This document shows positions 7,520 to 15,309 of a stretch of 64,000 bases of DNA, in pieces. Where the stretch lies: the NCBI GenBank assembly GCA_964397655.1, contig CAYNKA010000018.1, positions 6,326 to 70,325 on the forward strand, written 5' to 3'. The position numbers and the translations under genes were made by a program. The notes under the pieces are model-generated. The model made no database searches and was not told where the DNA came from. It saw nothing but the letters and a program-made list of their open reading frames with translations. Source of the DNA: CAYNKA01 sp964397655. Lineage in GTDB: Bacteria; Spirochaetota; Spirochaetia; DTKZ01. The number at the start of each line of letters is the position of its first letter. Position 1 is the stretch's first letter.

Positions 7520-8491
7520 CTAAAGATGGGCCTTCAGGAATTTCAGCTTCTCGACGACGTGGTAGAGGCCGCCGCCCTCGTGGTTGTTGTACTCGTAAAC
7601 ACGGATCTCCTTCGGCCCCGCATAGTTGTTGTACGCGGCATATACCGTGGAAGGAGGACAGATCGTGTCCATGAGCCCCACGGAAAAGAGTGCCGCGGCC
7701 CCGGCCCGCCGTGAGAAGAAAACCCCGTCGAAGTACGCGAGCGTTCCGAAGACCCTTTCGACCTTGTCTCTATGGGTCTTGCAGTAGTTCGCGATCTCGT
7801 TGTACGGGGCGACGTCGGTGATCTGCGTCGCGCGACGGAAATGGCAGAGGTAGGGGACTTCGGGCATCGCGACCTTCACCGCCTCGGGAACGAGCCCGGC
7901 GACCGCGAGCGCGAGACCTCCGCCCTGGCTGATTCCCGCTACCGCGATCCGGCCGGGATCGACGGCGGGATGGGCTTTGGCCGCTTCCACGGCGCGGACC
8001 GCGTCCGTCATGAGCCGCCGGTAATAGTAGGTCTCCGGCCGGAGCACACCGCGGGTCATGAAGCCGGGGAATTGGGGATTCCCTCCGTCGGGCTCGAAAT
8101 CGGGCGTGTCGCCGTTCTGCCAGCCGCTTCCCTGGCCCCGGGTGTCCATGAGGAGGTGGGCGTAGCCGGCCCCGGCGTACGCGAGGTACTGCGTCGGGAA
8201 TCCGCGGCCTCCGCCGTATCCGAGATACTCGACCACGCAGGGAAGCGGCCCCTTCTTCCAGGCGGGAAGGACGAGCCAGGCCTTGATGGGCTGCCCGCCG
8301 TAGCCCGAGAAGGTGACGTCGCAGGTCGTGAAGCCCTCGAGCAGGAAATCCGCCTCTTCGAACCGTGCATCGAGGGGACGACTTCTCGCGGTCCGAAGGG
8401 TTTCCGCCCAAAATCGGTCGAAATCCCCAGGCTCCGTCATGTCGGGGCGATAGGCGACGAGTTTTTCTCGGTCGAGATCGTACAGGGACAC
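7520..8491 (-). CDS. CE7 family acetylxylan esterase / cephalosporin-C deacetylase (323 aa)
   Basis: An alpha/beta hydrolase that removes acetyl groups from xylo-oligosaccharides and similar small substrates. All three CE7 signatures are present: RGQ at residues 118-120, GISQGG with nucleophile Ser188, and NHEGGG with His304. The acid is Asp275 in GLMDTICPP. The length matches the family (about 320 aa). There is no signal peptide, so it acts in the cytoplasm on imported acetylated sugars. It stands alone and is divergent from the M20 hydrolase. Confidence 0.92.
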   Translation of the reverse strand: MSLYDLDREKLVAYRPDMTEPGDFDRFWAETLRTARSRPLDARFEEADFLLEGFTTCDVTFSGYGGQPIKAWLVLPAWKKGPLPCVVEYLGYGGGRGFPTQYLAYAGAGYAHLLMDTRGQGSGWQNGDTPDFEPDGGNPQFPGFMTRGVLRPETYYYRRLMTDAVRAVEAAKAHPAVDPGRIAVAGISQGGGLALAVAGLVPEAVKVAMPEVPYLCHFRRATQITDVAPYNEIANYCKTHRDKVERVFGTLAYFDGVFFSRRAGAAALFSVGLMDTICPPSTVYAAYNNYAGPKEIRVYEYNNHEGGGLYHVVEKLKFLKAHL

Positions 8492-8622
8492 GGGATGGCC
8501 TCCTCACGGCCGCGCTCGTGGCCGGCCGATGGATCAATCTACCACGCCGTCGGAGGAAAGACAACTTTTCGAATTCCCCGGCGCAGTACCTCCGACCGGC
8601 GCGTTCCCCACGGTTTCATTTC

Positions 8623-8651
8623 TTGACATGAAACGAGCTTCCGCCCATAGT
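8623..8651 (+). promoter_or_regulatory. Promoter of M20 hydrolase gene
   Basis: TTGACA (8623-8628), 17-bp spacer, CATAGT (8646-8651). Only 5 nt separate the -10 from the ATG at 8657, so the transcript may be leaderless; a second in-frame ATG is at 8672. Confidence 0.55.
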
Positions 8652-8656
8652 TCTCC

Positions 8657-9994
8657 ATGAGGTATCCCATGTCCCGAATCCACGTACGAACCGACCGCAT
8701 CGAAAGACACTTCCGAATACTCGAAGGAATCGGCAACCTCGGACCGAAGCGCGAGGACGGCTTTCTCCGCGCCTCCTGGTCCGACGAGGAGAGCCGGGCC
8801 ATGGACCACATCAGGCGCGCCGCCGAGGCCGAGGGCATGACCTCCTTCAGCGACGCGGTCGGCAACCTCTACGTCGCGACGCCCGGCGGCGCCTCGGACA
8901 TCGTGTACACGGGCTCGCATCTCGACACCGTACCGATGGGCGGCAATTACGACGGTGCCGCGGGCGTGGTATGCGGCCTGGAGGCGGTCCTCGCGCTGAA
9001 GCCGGAATGGCCGAAGCTGAAGAAGCGCCTCGGTCTCGTCGTCTGGCGCGGCGAGGAATCGGCCTGCTACTCGGCAGTGTGCAAGGGAAGCCAGGCGGCG
9101 TTCGGCCTGTCGGACCCTGCCATTCTCGGCAGGAAATTCCGAGGGAAGACCCTGGAGGAGGCGATCCTGGGCCAAGGCTGCGATCCCGGCCCCATAGCGA
9201 ACCGCGTCCCCTCGCTGGGAGCGGAAGGGATCGGCTCGATCGCGGCGCTCGTCGAGCTCCACATCGAGCAGGCGAAGCTCCTCGAAACGAGGAAGAAGCC
9301 TATCGGCGTGGTCACGAGCATCCGGGGCACGGTGAGGATGAGGGTCGAGGTGACGGGCGAGGCGAACCACTCCGGCGGGACGCCCATGGGCACCGAATTC
9401 AGGAAGGACGCGAACCTCGCGATCGCCCGCATGCAGGTCGCCATGGACGAGCGCGCCGAGAAGGCGGTCGCGGCGGGGAAAGACCTCGTCCAGACCGTCG
9501 GGATCGTCAACGCGGACGCGGACTTCAACAAGATGCGGCCGGAACTCGGGGAGAACGCAATCACCAAGGTGAGCCCCTACGGCTACTTCGCCCTGGACAT
9601 AAGGAGCGACGACGAGCAATTCCTCTTCGCCTACGCCGACGAAATCGAATCCCTCATCGGGGAAACCGCCGCCCGTCTCAACGTCGAGGCGCGGATCCAG
9701 AGGCTCATGAGCCTGAAGCCGGTGGAAAGGCTGGACGCCGAGATCAGAGGAATCGAGGAGGCGGTCTGCCGGGAGCTGGGAATCGAATACCTCTGCATGC
9801 CGAGCGGAGCCCTCCACGACGCGGCGGTCGTGGCGAACAGGACGAGGAGCGACGGGAAACCGATCCCCGTGGGAATGCTCTTCATCCCCTGCAGGGAAGG
9901 CATAAGCCACAACCCCGCGGAGTTCTCGAGCCCCGAAGATCTTGCCCGGGGAGCCTCGGTGCTTGCGGGCACGATGAAGAGGCTCGCGGAATAA
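8657..9994 (+). CDS. M20 family amidohydrolase: N-carbamoyl-L-amino-acid hydrolase / allantoate amidohydrolase type (445 aa)
   Basis: A zinc peptidase-like enzyme of the hydantoinase/carbamoylase family, which cleaves N-carbamoyl amino acids, ureidoglycolate or allantoate. Metal and catalytic residues are visible: GSHLDTVPMGGNYDGAAG with His88 and Asp99, WRGEES with the catalytic and metal Glu pair near 133-134, LHIEQ near 214 and the final ISHNPAEF. The dimerisation domain starts near residue 230 (VRMRVEVTGEANHSGGTPM). No uracil or purine catabolic neighbours are seen, so substrate assignment is open. The start could be 8657 or 8672. Confidence 0.88.
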   Translation: MRYPMSRIHVRTDRIERHFRILEGIGNLGPKREDGFLRASWSDEESRAMDHIRRAAEAEGMTSFSDAVGNLYVATPGGASDIVYTGSHLDTVPMGGNYDGAAGVVCGLEAVLALKPEWPKLKKRLGLVVWRGEESACYSAVCKGSQAAFGLSDPAILGRKFRGKTLEEAILGQGCDPGPIANRVPSLGAEGIGSIAALVELHIEQAKLLETRKKPIGVVTSIRGTVRMRVEVTGEANHSGGTPMGTEFRKDANLAIARMQVAMDERAEKAVAAGKDLVQTVGIVNADADFNKMRPELGENAITKVSPYGYFALDIRSDDEQFLFAYADEIESLIGETAARLNVEARIQRLMSLKPVERLDAEIRGIEEAVCRELGIEYLCMPSGALHDAAVVANRTRSDGKPIPVGMLFIPCREGISHNPAEFSSPEDLARGASVLAGTMKRLAE

Positions 9995-10065
9995 ACAAAA
10001 ATGATGCAGACGAATAAAATTTTCTAAAATTTTTTAACTCGTTATTATTCTTAAATCCTTTAACA

Positions 10066-10094
10066 TTGAACTACAGGATTAAGAGTGTTAAGAT
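10066..10094 (+). promoter_or_regulatory. Promoter of restriction-modification genes
   Basis: TTGAAC (10066-10071), 17-bp spacer, TAAGAT (10089-10094), followed by AAGGGG and the ATG at 10116. The surrounding 100 nt are very AT-rich. Confidence 0.6.
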
Positions 10095-10115
10095 CGTTGG
10101 AAATAAGGGGATGAT

Positions 10116-10715
10116 ATGCCGATAGATTTAATACCGGTTAAAATACGCGAAGATTATGAAATTCATGAGTGGAAACATTCTATTGCAATTTTATCACAAG
10201 ACTTCCCAAACGAATGGATTGATATACTTGACGTATTGAGCTCATTCAGATTGCAGAAATCTTGGATTACCGATCCTGGAGGGAGAAAGTCTAAAGTATC
10301 GGAACATATTGACAGTTTTCTCTACAAACGGGGTTGGATCGAGAAGGAATTTCAGACTCAAGTGGTAGTTGATGATGTTTCAATGGTTACGCCTACTCAT
10401 AAGGTCGATTGCTTCAAAAATAAAGTGGCTTTGGAAATCGAATGGAACAATAAAGATCCATTCTATGACCGAGATTTGAATAACTTTCGTTTGCTTTTCG
10501 ATCTACGTGCGATAAGCGTTGGAGTTATTATTACACGATGTGATGAACTCCAAGAGATCTTCAATGAATTAGGCAGAGGCGCATCCTACGGAGCCTCAAC
10601 AACCCATATGAGTAAGCTTCTTCCAAGAATCGAAGGCGGAAGCGGCGCTGGATGCCCAATACTTGTATTCGGAATAACAAGAAACCTCTATGATGGGGAG
10701 GAACACCATGGTTAA
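10116..10715 (+). CDS. BglII/BstYI-like type II restriction endonuclease (199 aa)
   Basis: Cuts unmodified DNA. The region VDCFKNKVALEIEWNNKD (about residues 92-109) has Asp, then Glu nine residues on, then a further Glu. The spacing equals the Asp-x8-Glu-x-Gln active site of BglII, with Glu in place of Gln. The following FYDRDLNNFRLLFDL and VGVIITR segments are also typical of this family. Base composition is far more AT-rich than in the flanking genes, which points to horizontal transfer. The methylase gene starts inside its last 8 nt. Confidence 0.82.
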   Translation: MPIDLIPVKIREDYEIHEWKHSIAILSQDFPNEWIDILDVLSSFRLQKSWITDPGGRKSKVSEHIDSFLYKRGWIEKEFQTQVVVDDVSMVTPTHKVDCFKNKVALEIEWNNKDPFYDRDLNNFRLLFDLRAISVGVIITRCDELQEIFNELGRGASYGASTTHMSKLLPRIEGGSGAGCPILVFGITRNLYDGEEHHG

Positions 10716-11385
10716 TCCTATAAATGATTTGATTAATCACGTTAATGGTAAAAAATACGGCACAATCCTTGCCGATCCTCCTTGGCAGTTTAATAACAGA
10801 ACCGGGAAAATGGCACCGGAACACAAGCGGCTGAATAGATATCCGACTATGGCTCTTGAAGATATATGTAGTCTCCCGGTTAATGATATTACATCCCCTA
10901 TTGCGCATTTATATCTTTGGGTACCCAACGCTTTATTGCCTGATGGATTACGAGTAATGGAAGCATGGGGATTCAGATATAAAACGAATTTGATTTGGTA
11001 CAAGATAAGAAAAGACGGAGGGCCTGATAGAAGAGGTGTAGGTTTTTATTTCAGGAATGTAACAGAGATGATTCTATTCGGTATTAAAGGGAGAAATGCT
11101 AGAACTCTACAGCCCGGTAGATCGCAGGAAAATATTCTAATCTCTCAGAAAAGAGAACATAGCAGAAAGCCCGACGAGCAATATCAATTAATAGAGGCGT
11201 GTAGTAGTGGTCCATTCTTAGAGTTGTTTGCCAGAGGACCCATTAGTGGGTGGGATGTTTGGGGAAATCAATCGGAGGATTATTCTCCCACATGGTCGAC
11301 ATATGCGAATCATTCTCAATCAGGAAAAAACCATAAAGAACAATTGGTCCTGCTAGAAAAAGAACGAAAGTTGAAAATTGTGTAA
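10708..11385 (+). CDS. MT-A70 family adenine-N6 DNA methyltransferase (225 aa)
   Basis: The motif ADPPWQF near residue 26 is the catalytic DPPW of MT-A70 enzymes. VMEAWGFRYKTNLIWYK and the RGPISGWDVWGNQ end are also diagnostic. It is expected to methylate adenine in the site cut by the adjacent endonuclease. The start chosen is the ATG after GGGGAGG, overlapping the endonuclease stop by 8 nt; an in-frame ATG pair at 10690-10695 lacks such a site. The gene is AT-rich like its partner. It could alternatively be an orphan methylase, but the overlap makes an R-M pair more likely. Confidence 0.88.
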   Translation: MVNPINDLINHVNGKKYGTILADPPWQFNNRTGKMAPEHKRLNRYPTMALEDICSLPVNDITSPIAHLYLWVPNALLPDGLRVMEAWGFRYKTNLIWYKIRKDGGPDRRGVGFYFRNVTEMILFGIKGRNARTLQPGRSQENILISQKREHSRKPDEQYQLIEACSSGPFLELFARGPISGWDVWGNQSEDYSPTWSTYANHSQSGKNHKEQLVLLEKERKLKIV

Positions 11386-11407
11386 CTATTTCATTTTTAT
11401 TGATTAA

Positions 11408-12370
11408 TCACCCCTTCCGGTGCGCGAGGCCGATGATCTCCCTCACCGACGAGAAGCCTTCCCTTTCCAGGTAACGTCCTATCCCCTCGATCACGTTCTT
11501 CATGGTGAACGGGTCGATGAAGTTGAACATGCCGATCCCGAGACCGGTCGCCCCGGCGAGAAGAAACTCCACGGCGGACTCGGCCGAATCGATTCCGCCC
11601 ATGCCGATGATGGGGATCTTCACAGTCTCGTAGGAGGAGTACACCGCCCAGACGGCGAGGGGCCTGATCGCCGGGCCGGAGAGGCCTCCCGTGACGTTGC
11701 CGAGGACCGGGCGCTTCTTCACGATGTCGATGGCCATGCCCTTGTAGGTGTTGATCATCGCGAGGGCGGATGCTCCGGCGTCTTCCGCGGCCTTGGCCAT
11801 ATCGGTGATGTCCGTGACCACGGGCGAGAGCTTCGCGATCACCGGGAGCTTCACCCGGGAGACGACTTCGGTGATGACCCGCTTCAGGGTCTTCTCCTCC
11901 GTGGACCAGGGGATGCCTTCGGAGAGGTTCGGGCAGGAGAGATTGAGCTCGATCATGTCGGCCATGCCCGATTCCTCCACGAGGCGGGCGATGCGGCCCC
12001 ATTCCTCGATCGTGGTGCCGGCGATGCTCACGATCACGGCCGGGCCGAGGCGCCTCATGGCCGGCAGCCTGTTCTTCAGGAAGTGGTCGATCCCTTCGCA
12101 GGGGATGCCGATGGAGTTGAGCATGCCGCAGGGCGTTTCCCAGATCCTCGGCGGAGGATTCCCCGGACGAGGATCGATGAAGACGGTCTTGTTCACGACC
12201 GCTCCGAGTTCCGACGCCGAGAAGAACTCCGCGTGGATGTCGTCCAGTTCGTAGGCGCCCGAGGCCGGCATGACCGGATTCGGGAGCTTCACCCCCGCGA
12301 TCTCGACCGAGAGATCGGGTTTCGATGCGGCGGGGCCGCGTCCGGCGGGATTGCGTTCCGTTGCGCTCAT
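11408..12370 (-). CDS. pyrD: Dihydroorotate dehydrogenase, class 1B catalytic subunit
   Basis: Oxidises dihydroorotate to orotate in pyrimidine synthesis, using FMN in a TIM barrel. LSVEIAGVKLPNPVMPASGAY opens the barrel. ELNLSCPN near residue 145 is the conserved loop with the class 1B catalytic Cys. IPIIGMGGIDSAESAVEF is the phosphate-binding strand for FMN. It is the class that pairs with an iron-sulfur flavoprotein, and pyrK lies directly upstream, its stop overlapping the pyrD start as ATGA. The gene is 320 codons long. Confidence 0.96.
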   Translation of the reverse strand: MSATERNPAGRGPAASKPDLSVEIAGVKLPNPVMPASGAYELDDIHAEFFSASELGAVVNKTVFIDPRPGNPPPRIWETPCGMLNSIGIPCEGIDHFLKNRLPAMRRLGPAVIVSIAGTTIEEWGRIARLVEESGMADMIELNLSCPNLSEGIPWSTEEKTLKRVITEVVSRVKLPVIAKLSPVVTDITDMAKAAEDAGASALAMINTYKGMAIDIVKKRPVLGNVTGGLSGPAIRPLAVWAVYSSYETVKIPIIGMGGIDSAESAVEFLLAGATGLGIGMFNFIDPFTMKNVIEGIGRYLEREGFSSVREIIGLAHRKG

Positions 12371-13158
12371 TCCAGCACCACCTCGGAGGCCCGGAAGACG
12401 GGGCCGTCCCTGCACACGAGAAAGTAGCCCTCTCCCTTTTCCTTCTTCACCGCGCAGCCGTGGCAATCGCCCAGGCCGCAGGCCATGAGTTCCTCGAGGA
12501 ACACGAATCCTTCGACCGTGCCTTCCGCGTCCAGCCTTTTCACGTGGCGGGCGAACCTCCGGGATCCGCAGGTGTAGGCTCGGTCTATCTTGCCCTCGGC
12601 CGCGAGGCGGTCCAGGAGGTCGGTGCCGTTTCCGCGATACCCGTCCGATCCGTCGTCGGTGGCGACGAGGACCTCGGCGGAAAACCGTTCGAGAAGCTCG
12701 CGGCAGACGAGACGGTCCTTCCTCGACGCGGAAAGGATCGTGTACACGGGAACCTTTCTCCTGTAGGCGGCCTCGGCGAGCGATACCACCGCGGCAGCGC
12801 CGACGCCGCGCACGAGCAGGGCCGTTCCCCTGCCCGAGGCGTCCGCCGCGCCCTTGCCGAGGGGCCCGGTGACGAATACGGGGGAACCGGGCTCGAGTCC
12901 ACCCAGGATGGAGGTGCCCCGACCGCCGACCTTGATGCACAAGCTGAAGGATTCCTCCTTTTCGTCGGTGAGGACGATGTCGAAGGGCCTCGGAAGGATC
13001 GGGTCGCGAGCGGGCCATCCGCGGATCATCGCGAACTGGCCGGGGAGGGCCGTCTTGGCGATCTCCGGTTCCTTGATGACCAGATACACGTATCCCGGAG
13101 GATTCTCGTATCGGGCGAGGACCTCGGCTTTTCTATAAACGGGAGATGAGCACGACAT
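12367..13158 (-). CDS. pyrK: Dihydroorotate dehydrogenase electron-transfer subunit
   Basis: FAD and 2Fe-2S subunit that passes electrons from PyrD to NAD+. The N-terminal FAD barrel contains PGQFAMIRGW and the RPFDI flavin motif. The NAD-binding half follows. The C-terminal cluster is MACGLGDCHGCAVKK plus a fourth Cys in VCRDGPVF, the standard PyrK pattern. The gene has 263 codons and ends in an ATGA overlap with pyrD, which indicates translational coupling. It is a distant paralogue of the nfnA gene at 42.2-43.0 kb. Confidence 0.94.
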   Translation of the reverse strand: MSCSSPVYRKAEVLARYENPPGYVYLVIKEPEIAKTALPGQFAMIRGWPARDPILPRPFDIVLTDEKEESFSLCIKVGGRGTSILGGLEPGSPVFVTGPLGKGAADASGRGTALLVRGVGAAAVVSLAEAAYRRKVPVYTILSASRKDRLVCRELLERFSAEVLVATDDGSDGYRGNGTDLLDRLAAEGKIDRAYTCGSRRFARHVKRLDAEGTVEGFVFLEELMACGLGDCHGCAVKKEKGEGYFLVCRDGPVFRASEVVLE

Positions 13159-13374
13159 AAGGAAATCCCTATAGCATATTTTCGGGTTTTTGGAAACCTG
13201 AGATTGCCGGAATCCGAGATCGTCGGGACGTCCGGCGAAACCGCGGTTGTCAGGCCGCGTTCATGGTTCGGGCGGCCCCGTCCACGAGGCATCCTGTGCT
13301 GCGGCGGAGCGTTACGGTAGCATGCAACAATATTACGCGCCGCGCGAGGATTTCAACGAAGCGTCTCGCCGCAT

Positions 13375-13403
13375 TTGCGCCCGAGGCGAAGCCGGGGTAC
13401 ACT
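13375..13403 (+). promoter_or_regulatory. Promoter of small membrane protein gene
   Basis: TTGCGC (13375-13380), 17-bp spacer, TACACT (13398-13403). Six nt separate the -10 from the GTG start at 13410. Confidence 0.5.
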
Positions 13404-13409
13404 GGAAGC

Positions 13410-13688
13410 GTGCTGAAACTGACGTTTCTCGCCAGGCTTCTTCCGCCGAGCGTCTGCGGCAATACCGCGCTCTACAACCTCATCGTCGTGGCCGTCTGCG
13501 TTCTCGCCGCCGCCGTCCTCCTCGTACCGCTCGTACTCGCGGCGATGCTGGCGGCCTTCCTCGTTTCGGACAAGCTCAAGGCGGGGATGGCGGGAATGTC
13601 CATCATTCTGATTTTCGTTTCCGCCGCGGTATTCGCGGATCTCGTTTTTCTTGCCGTTCTTATTGCGAGAAACATTCTATGGAAATGA
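13410..13688 (+). CDS. Small membrane protein of unknown function (92 aa)
   Basis: GTG start directly behind a -10 box. Two or three hydrophobic helices cover most of the protein: LYNLIVVAVCVLAAAVLLVPLVLAAMLAAFLV is long enough to cross the membrane once or twice, and SIILIFVSAAVFADLVFLAVLIA forms another. A short charged loop (SDKLKAG) separates them. No family recognised. The reading frame is open further upstream, but that part is not protein-like. Moderate confidence that it is a gene. Confidence 0.5.
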   Translation: MLKLTFLARLLPPSVCGNTALYNLIVVAVCVLAAAVLLVPLVLAAMLAAFLVSDKLKAGMAGMSIILIFVSAAVFADLVFLAVLIARNILWK

Positions 13689-13741
13689 AGGTCATCCATT
13701 TCCAGGATGCGGAAAATCAGCGAGGTTTCATCCAATTTTTG

Positions 13742-13770
13742 TTGCGCGCGGAATTAAAACTAGGTATCAT
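13742..13770 (+). promoter_or_regulatory. Promoter of DUF3798 transporter operon
   Basis: TTGCGC (13742-13747), 17-bp spacer, TATCAT (13765-13770), giving a leader of about 145 nt before the ATG at 13920. I see no recognised riboswitch in that leader. Confidence 0.45.
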
Positions 13771-13919
13771 GGTACGTTCGAGGTGGTATCGAGGCCGCTC
13801 GATCCCGAAGGACGAAAATTCGAAACATCCGAATCCACGGTGTTCACGAATTCCATCCGAACGGAAGGGCGGCGGACGAGAAATCTCGGCAGTTCTCAAA
13901 TAAGGAAGAGGGGGTATTT

Positions 13920-15128
13920 ATGAAGAAATTGGCATTGGCCGCCTTGGCGGCGACGATGATGCTCTTCGCGGCCGGAGGTCTGACCGCCGAGGCGAAGTAT
14001 CATATCGGCATCATCACCGGAACGGTTTCACAGTCCGAAGACGATCTTCGCGGAGCCGAGGCGATGATCAAGGAATACGGCGACGTGAAGGACGGCGGGA
14101 TGATCCAGCATCTGACCTACCCGGCGAACTTCATGGCCGAGCAGGAGACCACCATTTCGCAGATCGTCTCCCTGGCGAACGATCCCAAGATGAAGGCCAT
14201 CATCATGAACCAGGCCGTCCCCGGGGCGACCGAAGGCTTCCGCCGGGTCCGCGAGATGAGGAAGGACATCCTTCTTCTCGCCGGCGTTCCCCAGGAAGAT
14301 CCCATCGTCATCTGCTCCATCGCAGACCTCGTCATGAGGAACGACTTCGTGTCCGCAGGCTACCGGGTCATCTGGACCGCGAAGCAGCTCGGCGCCAAGA
14401 CCTTCGTCCACATCTCCTTCCCGCGCCACATGAGCGTCGAGACCCTCACCCGCCGCCGCATGATCTTCGAGCAGGCGTGCAAGGACCTCGGGATCAAGTG
14501 GGTCTTCGAGACCGCTCCGGACCCGACGAGCGACGTCGGAGTCGTCGGCGCCCAGCAGTTCATGCTCGAGAACGTTCCCCAGTGGGTGAAGAAATACGGC
14601 AAGGACACCGCCTTCTACGCCACGAACGACGCGCACACCGAACCGCTCATCAAGCAGATCGTCCAGTACGGCGGAATCTTCGTGGAAGCAAGCCTTCCCT
14701 CCCCGCTCCTCGGATTCCCGGGAGCACTCGGCATCGACCTCAAGGCGGAGAAAGGCAACTTCCCGGCCATCATGAACAAGATAGAGAACGTCATCAAGCA
14801 GAAAGGCGCCTCAGGCCGTCTCGGCACCTGGTCCTATTCCTTCGGCTACTGCGCCACCGCCGGGCTCACCCAGCACGCGATCAACGTCATCGAGGGAAAA
14901 TCGAAGATGCTCAACCTGCAGGACATCTTCAAGGCCTTCGGGAAGTACACCCCCGGGGCCAAGTGGGGCGGTTCCTGGTACGTGGACGCATCCACCGGCG
15001 CCAGGCTGAAGAACTTCCTCATGCTGCTTCAGGACACCTACATCTTCGGCAAGGGCTACATGAAGTCCGCCGACATCGACGTTCCCGAAAAATACCTGAA
15101 GATCTCCTCCGGCCTCAAGAAGAAATAG
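13920..15128 (+). CDS. DUF3798 family periplasmic substrate-binding protein (402 aa)
   Basis: Signal peptide KKLALAALAATMMLFAAGG, cleaved near residue 25. The mature start YHIGIITGTVSQSEDDLRGA is characteristic of DUF3798 proteins, which are related to the BMP/sugar periplasmic-binding fold and common in spirochaetes and anaerobic Firmicutes. It should bind a small ligand, still unidentified for the family, and deliver it to the ABC transporter encoded next. A hairpin terminator after the gene probably keeps it more highly expressed than the membrane parts. The ribosome binding site is GGAAGAGGGGG. Confidence 0.88.
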   Translation: MKKLALAALAATMMLFAAGGLTAEAKYHIGIITGTVSQSEDDLRGAEAMIKEYGDVKDGGMIQHLTYPANFMAEQETTISQIVSLANDPKMKAIIMNQAVPGATEGFRRVREMRKDILLLAGVPQEDPIVICSIADLVMRNDFVSAGYRVIWTAKQLGAKTFVHISFPRHMSVETLTRRRMIFEQACKDLGIKWVFETAPDPTSDVGVVGAQQFMLENVPQWVKKYGKDTAFYATNDAHTEPLIKQIVQYGGIFVEASLPSPLLGFPGALGIDLKAEKGNFPAIMNKIENVIKQKGASGRLGTWSYSFGYCATAGLTQHAINVIEGKSKMLNLQDIFKAFGKYTPGAKWGGSWYVDASTGARLKNFLMLLQDTYIFGKGYMKSADIDVPEKYLKISSGLKKK

Positions 15129-15143
15129 GGGGCTTTCGAGAAA

Positions 15144-15173
15144 AAAGAGGCCGTCCCGAAGGGCGGCCTCTTT
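15144..15173 (+). terminator. Hairpin terminator between binding-protein and ATPase genes
   Basis: Stem AAAGAGGCCG/CGGCCTCTTT followed by CTTT. Placed after the binding-protein gene inside the operon, it would reduce read-through into the permease genes and stabilise the upstream message. Confidence 0.7.
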
Positions 15174-15309
15174 CTTTGAGCGGCGGACGGCCCGATGCGG
15201 TCGCCGCTCGAAACGATCGATTCGGTCTTTCAGAAATCGTTCCGCAGAACCACCGAAATCGCGGGATTTCGGCGATTTTTGAAATACCTGAAAGGGAGTG
15301 GCATAACAG

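Noticed and set aside
13771..13919. Riboswitch in the leader of the DUF3798 operon
   Set aside because: About 145 nt of leader, but no conserved core of a known riboswitch and no terminator before the start codon.
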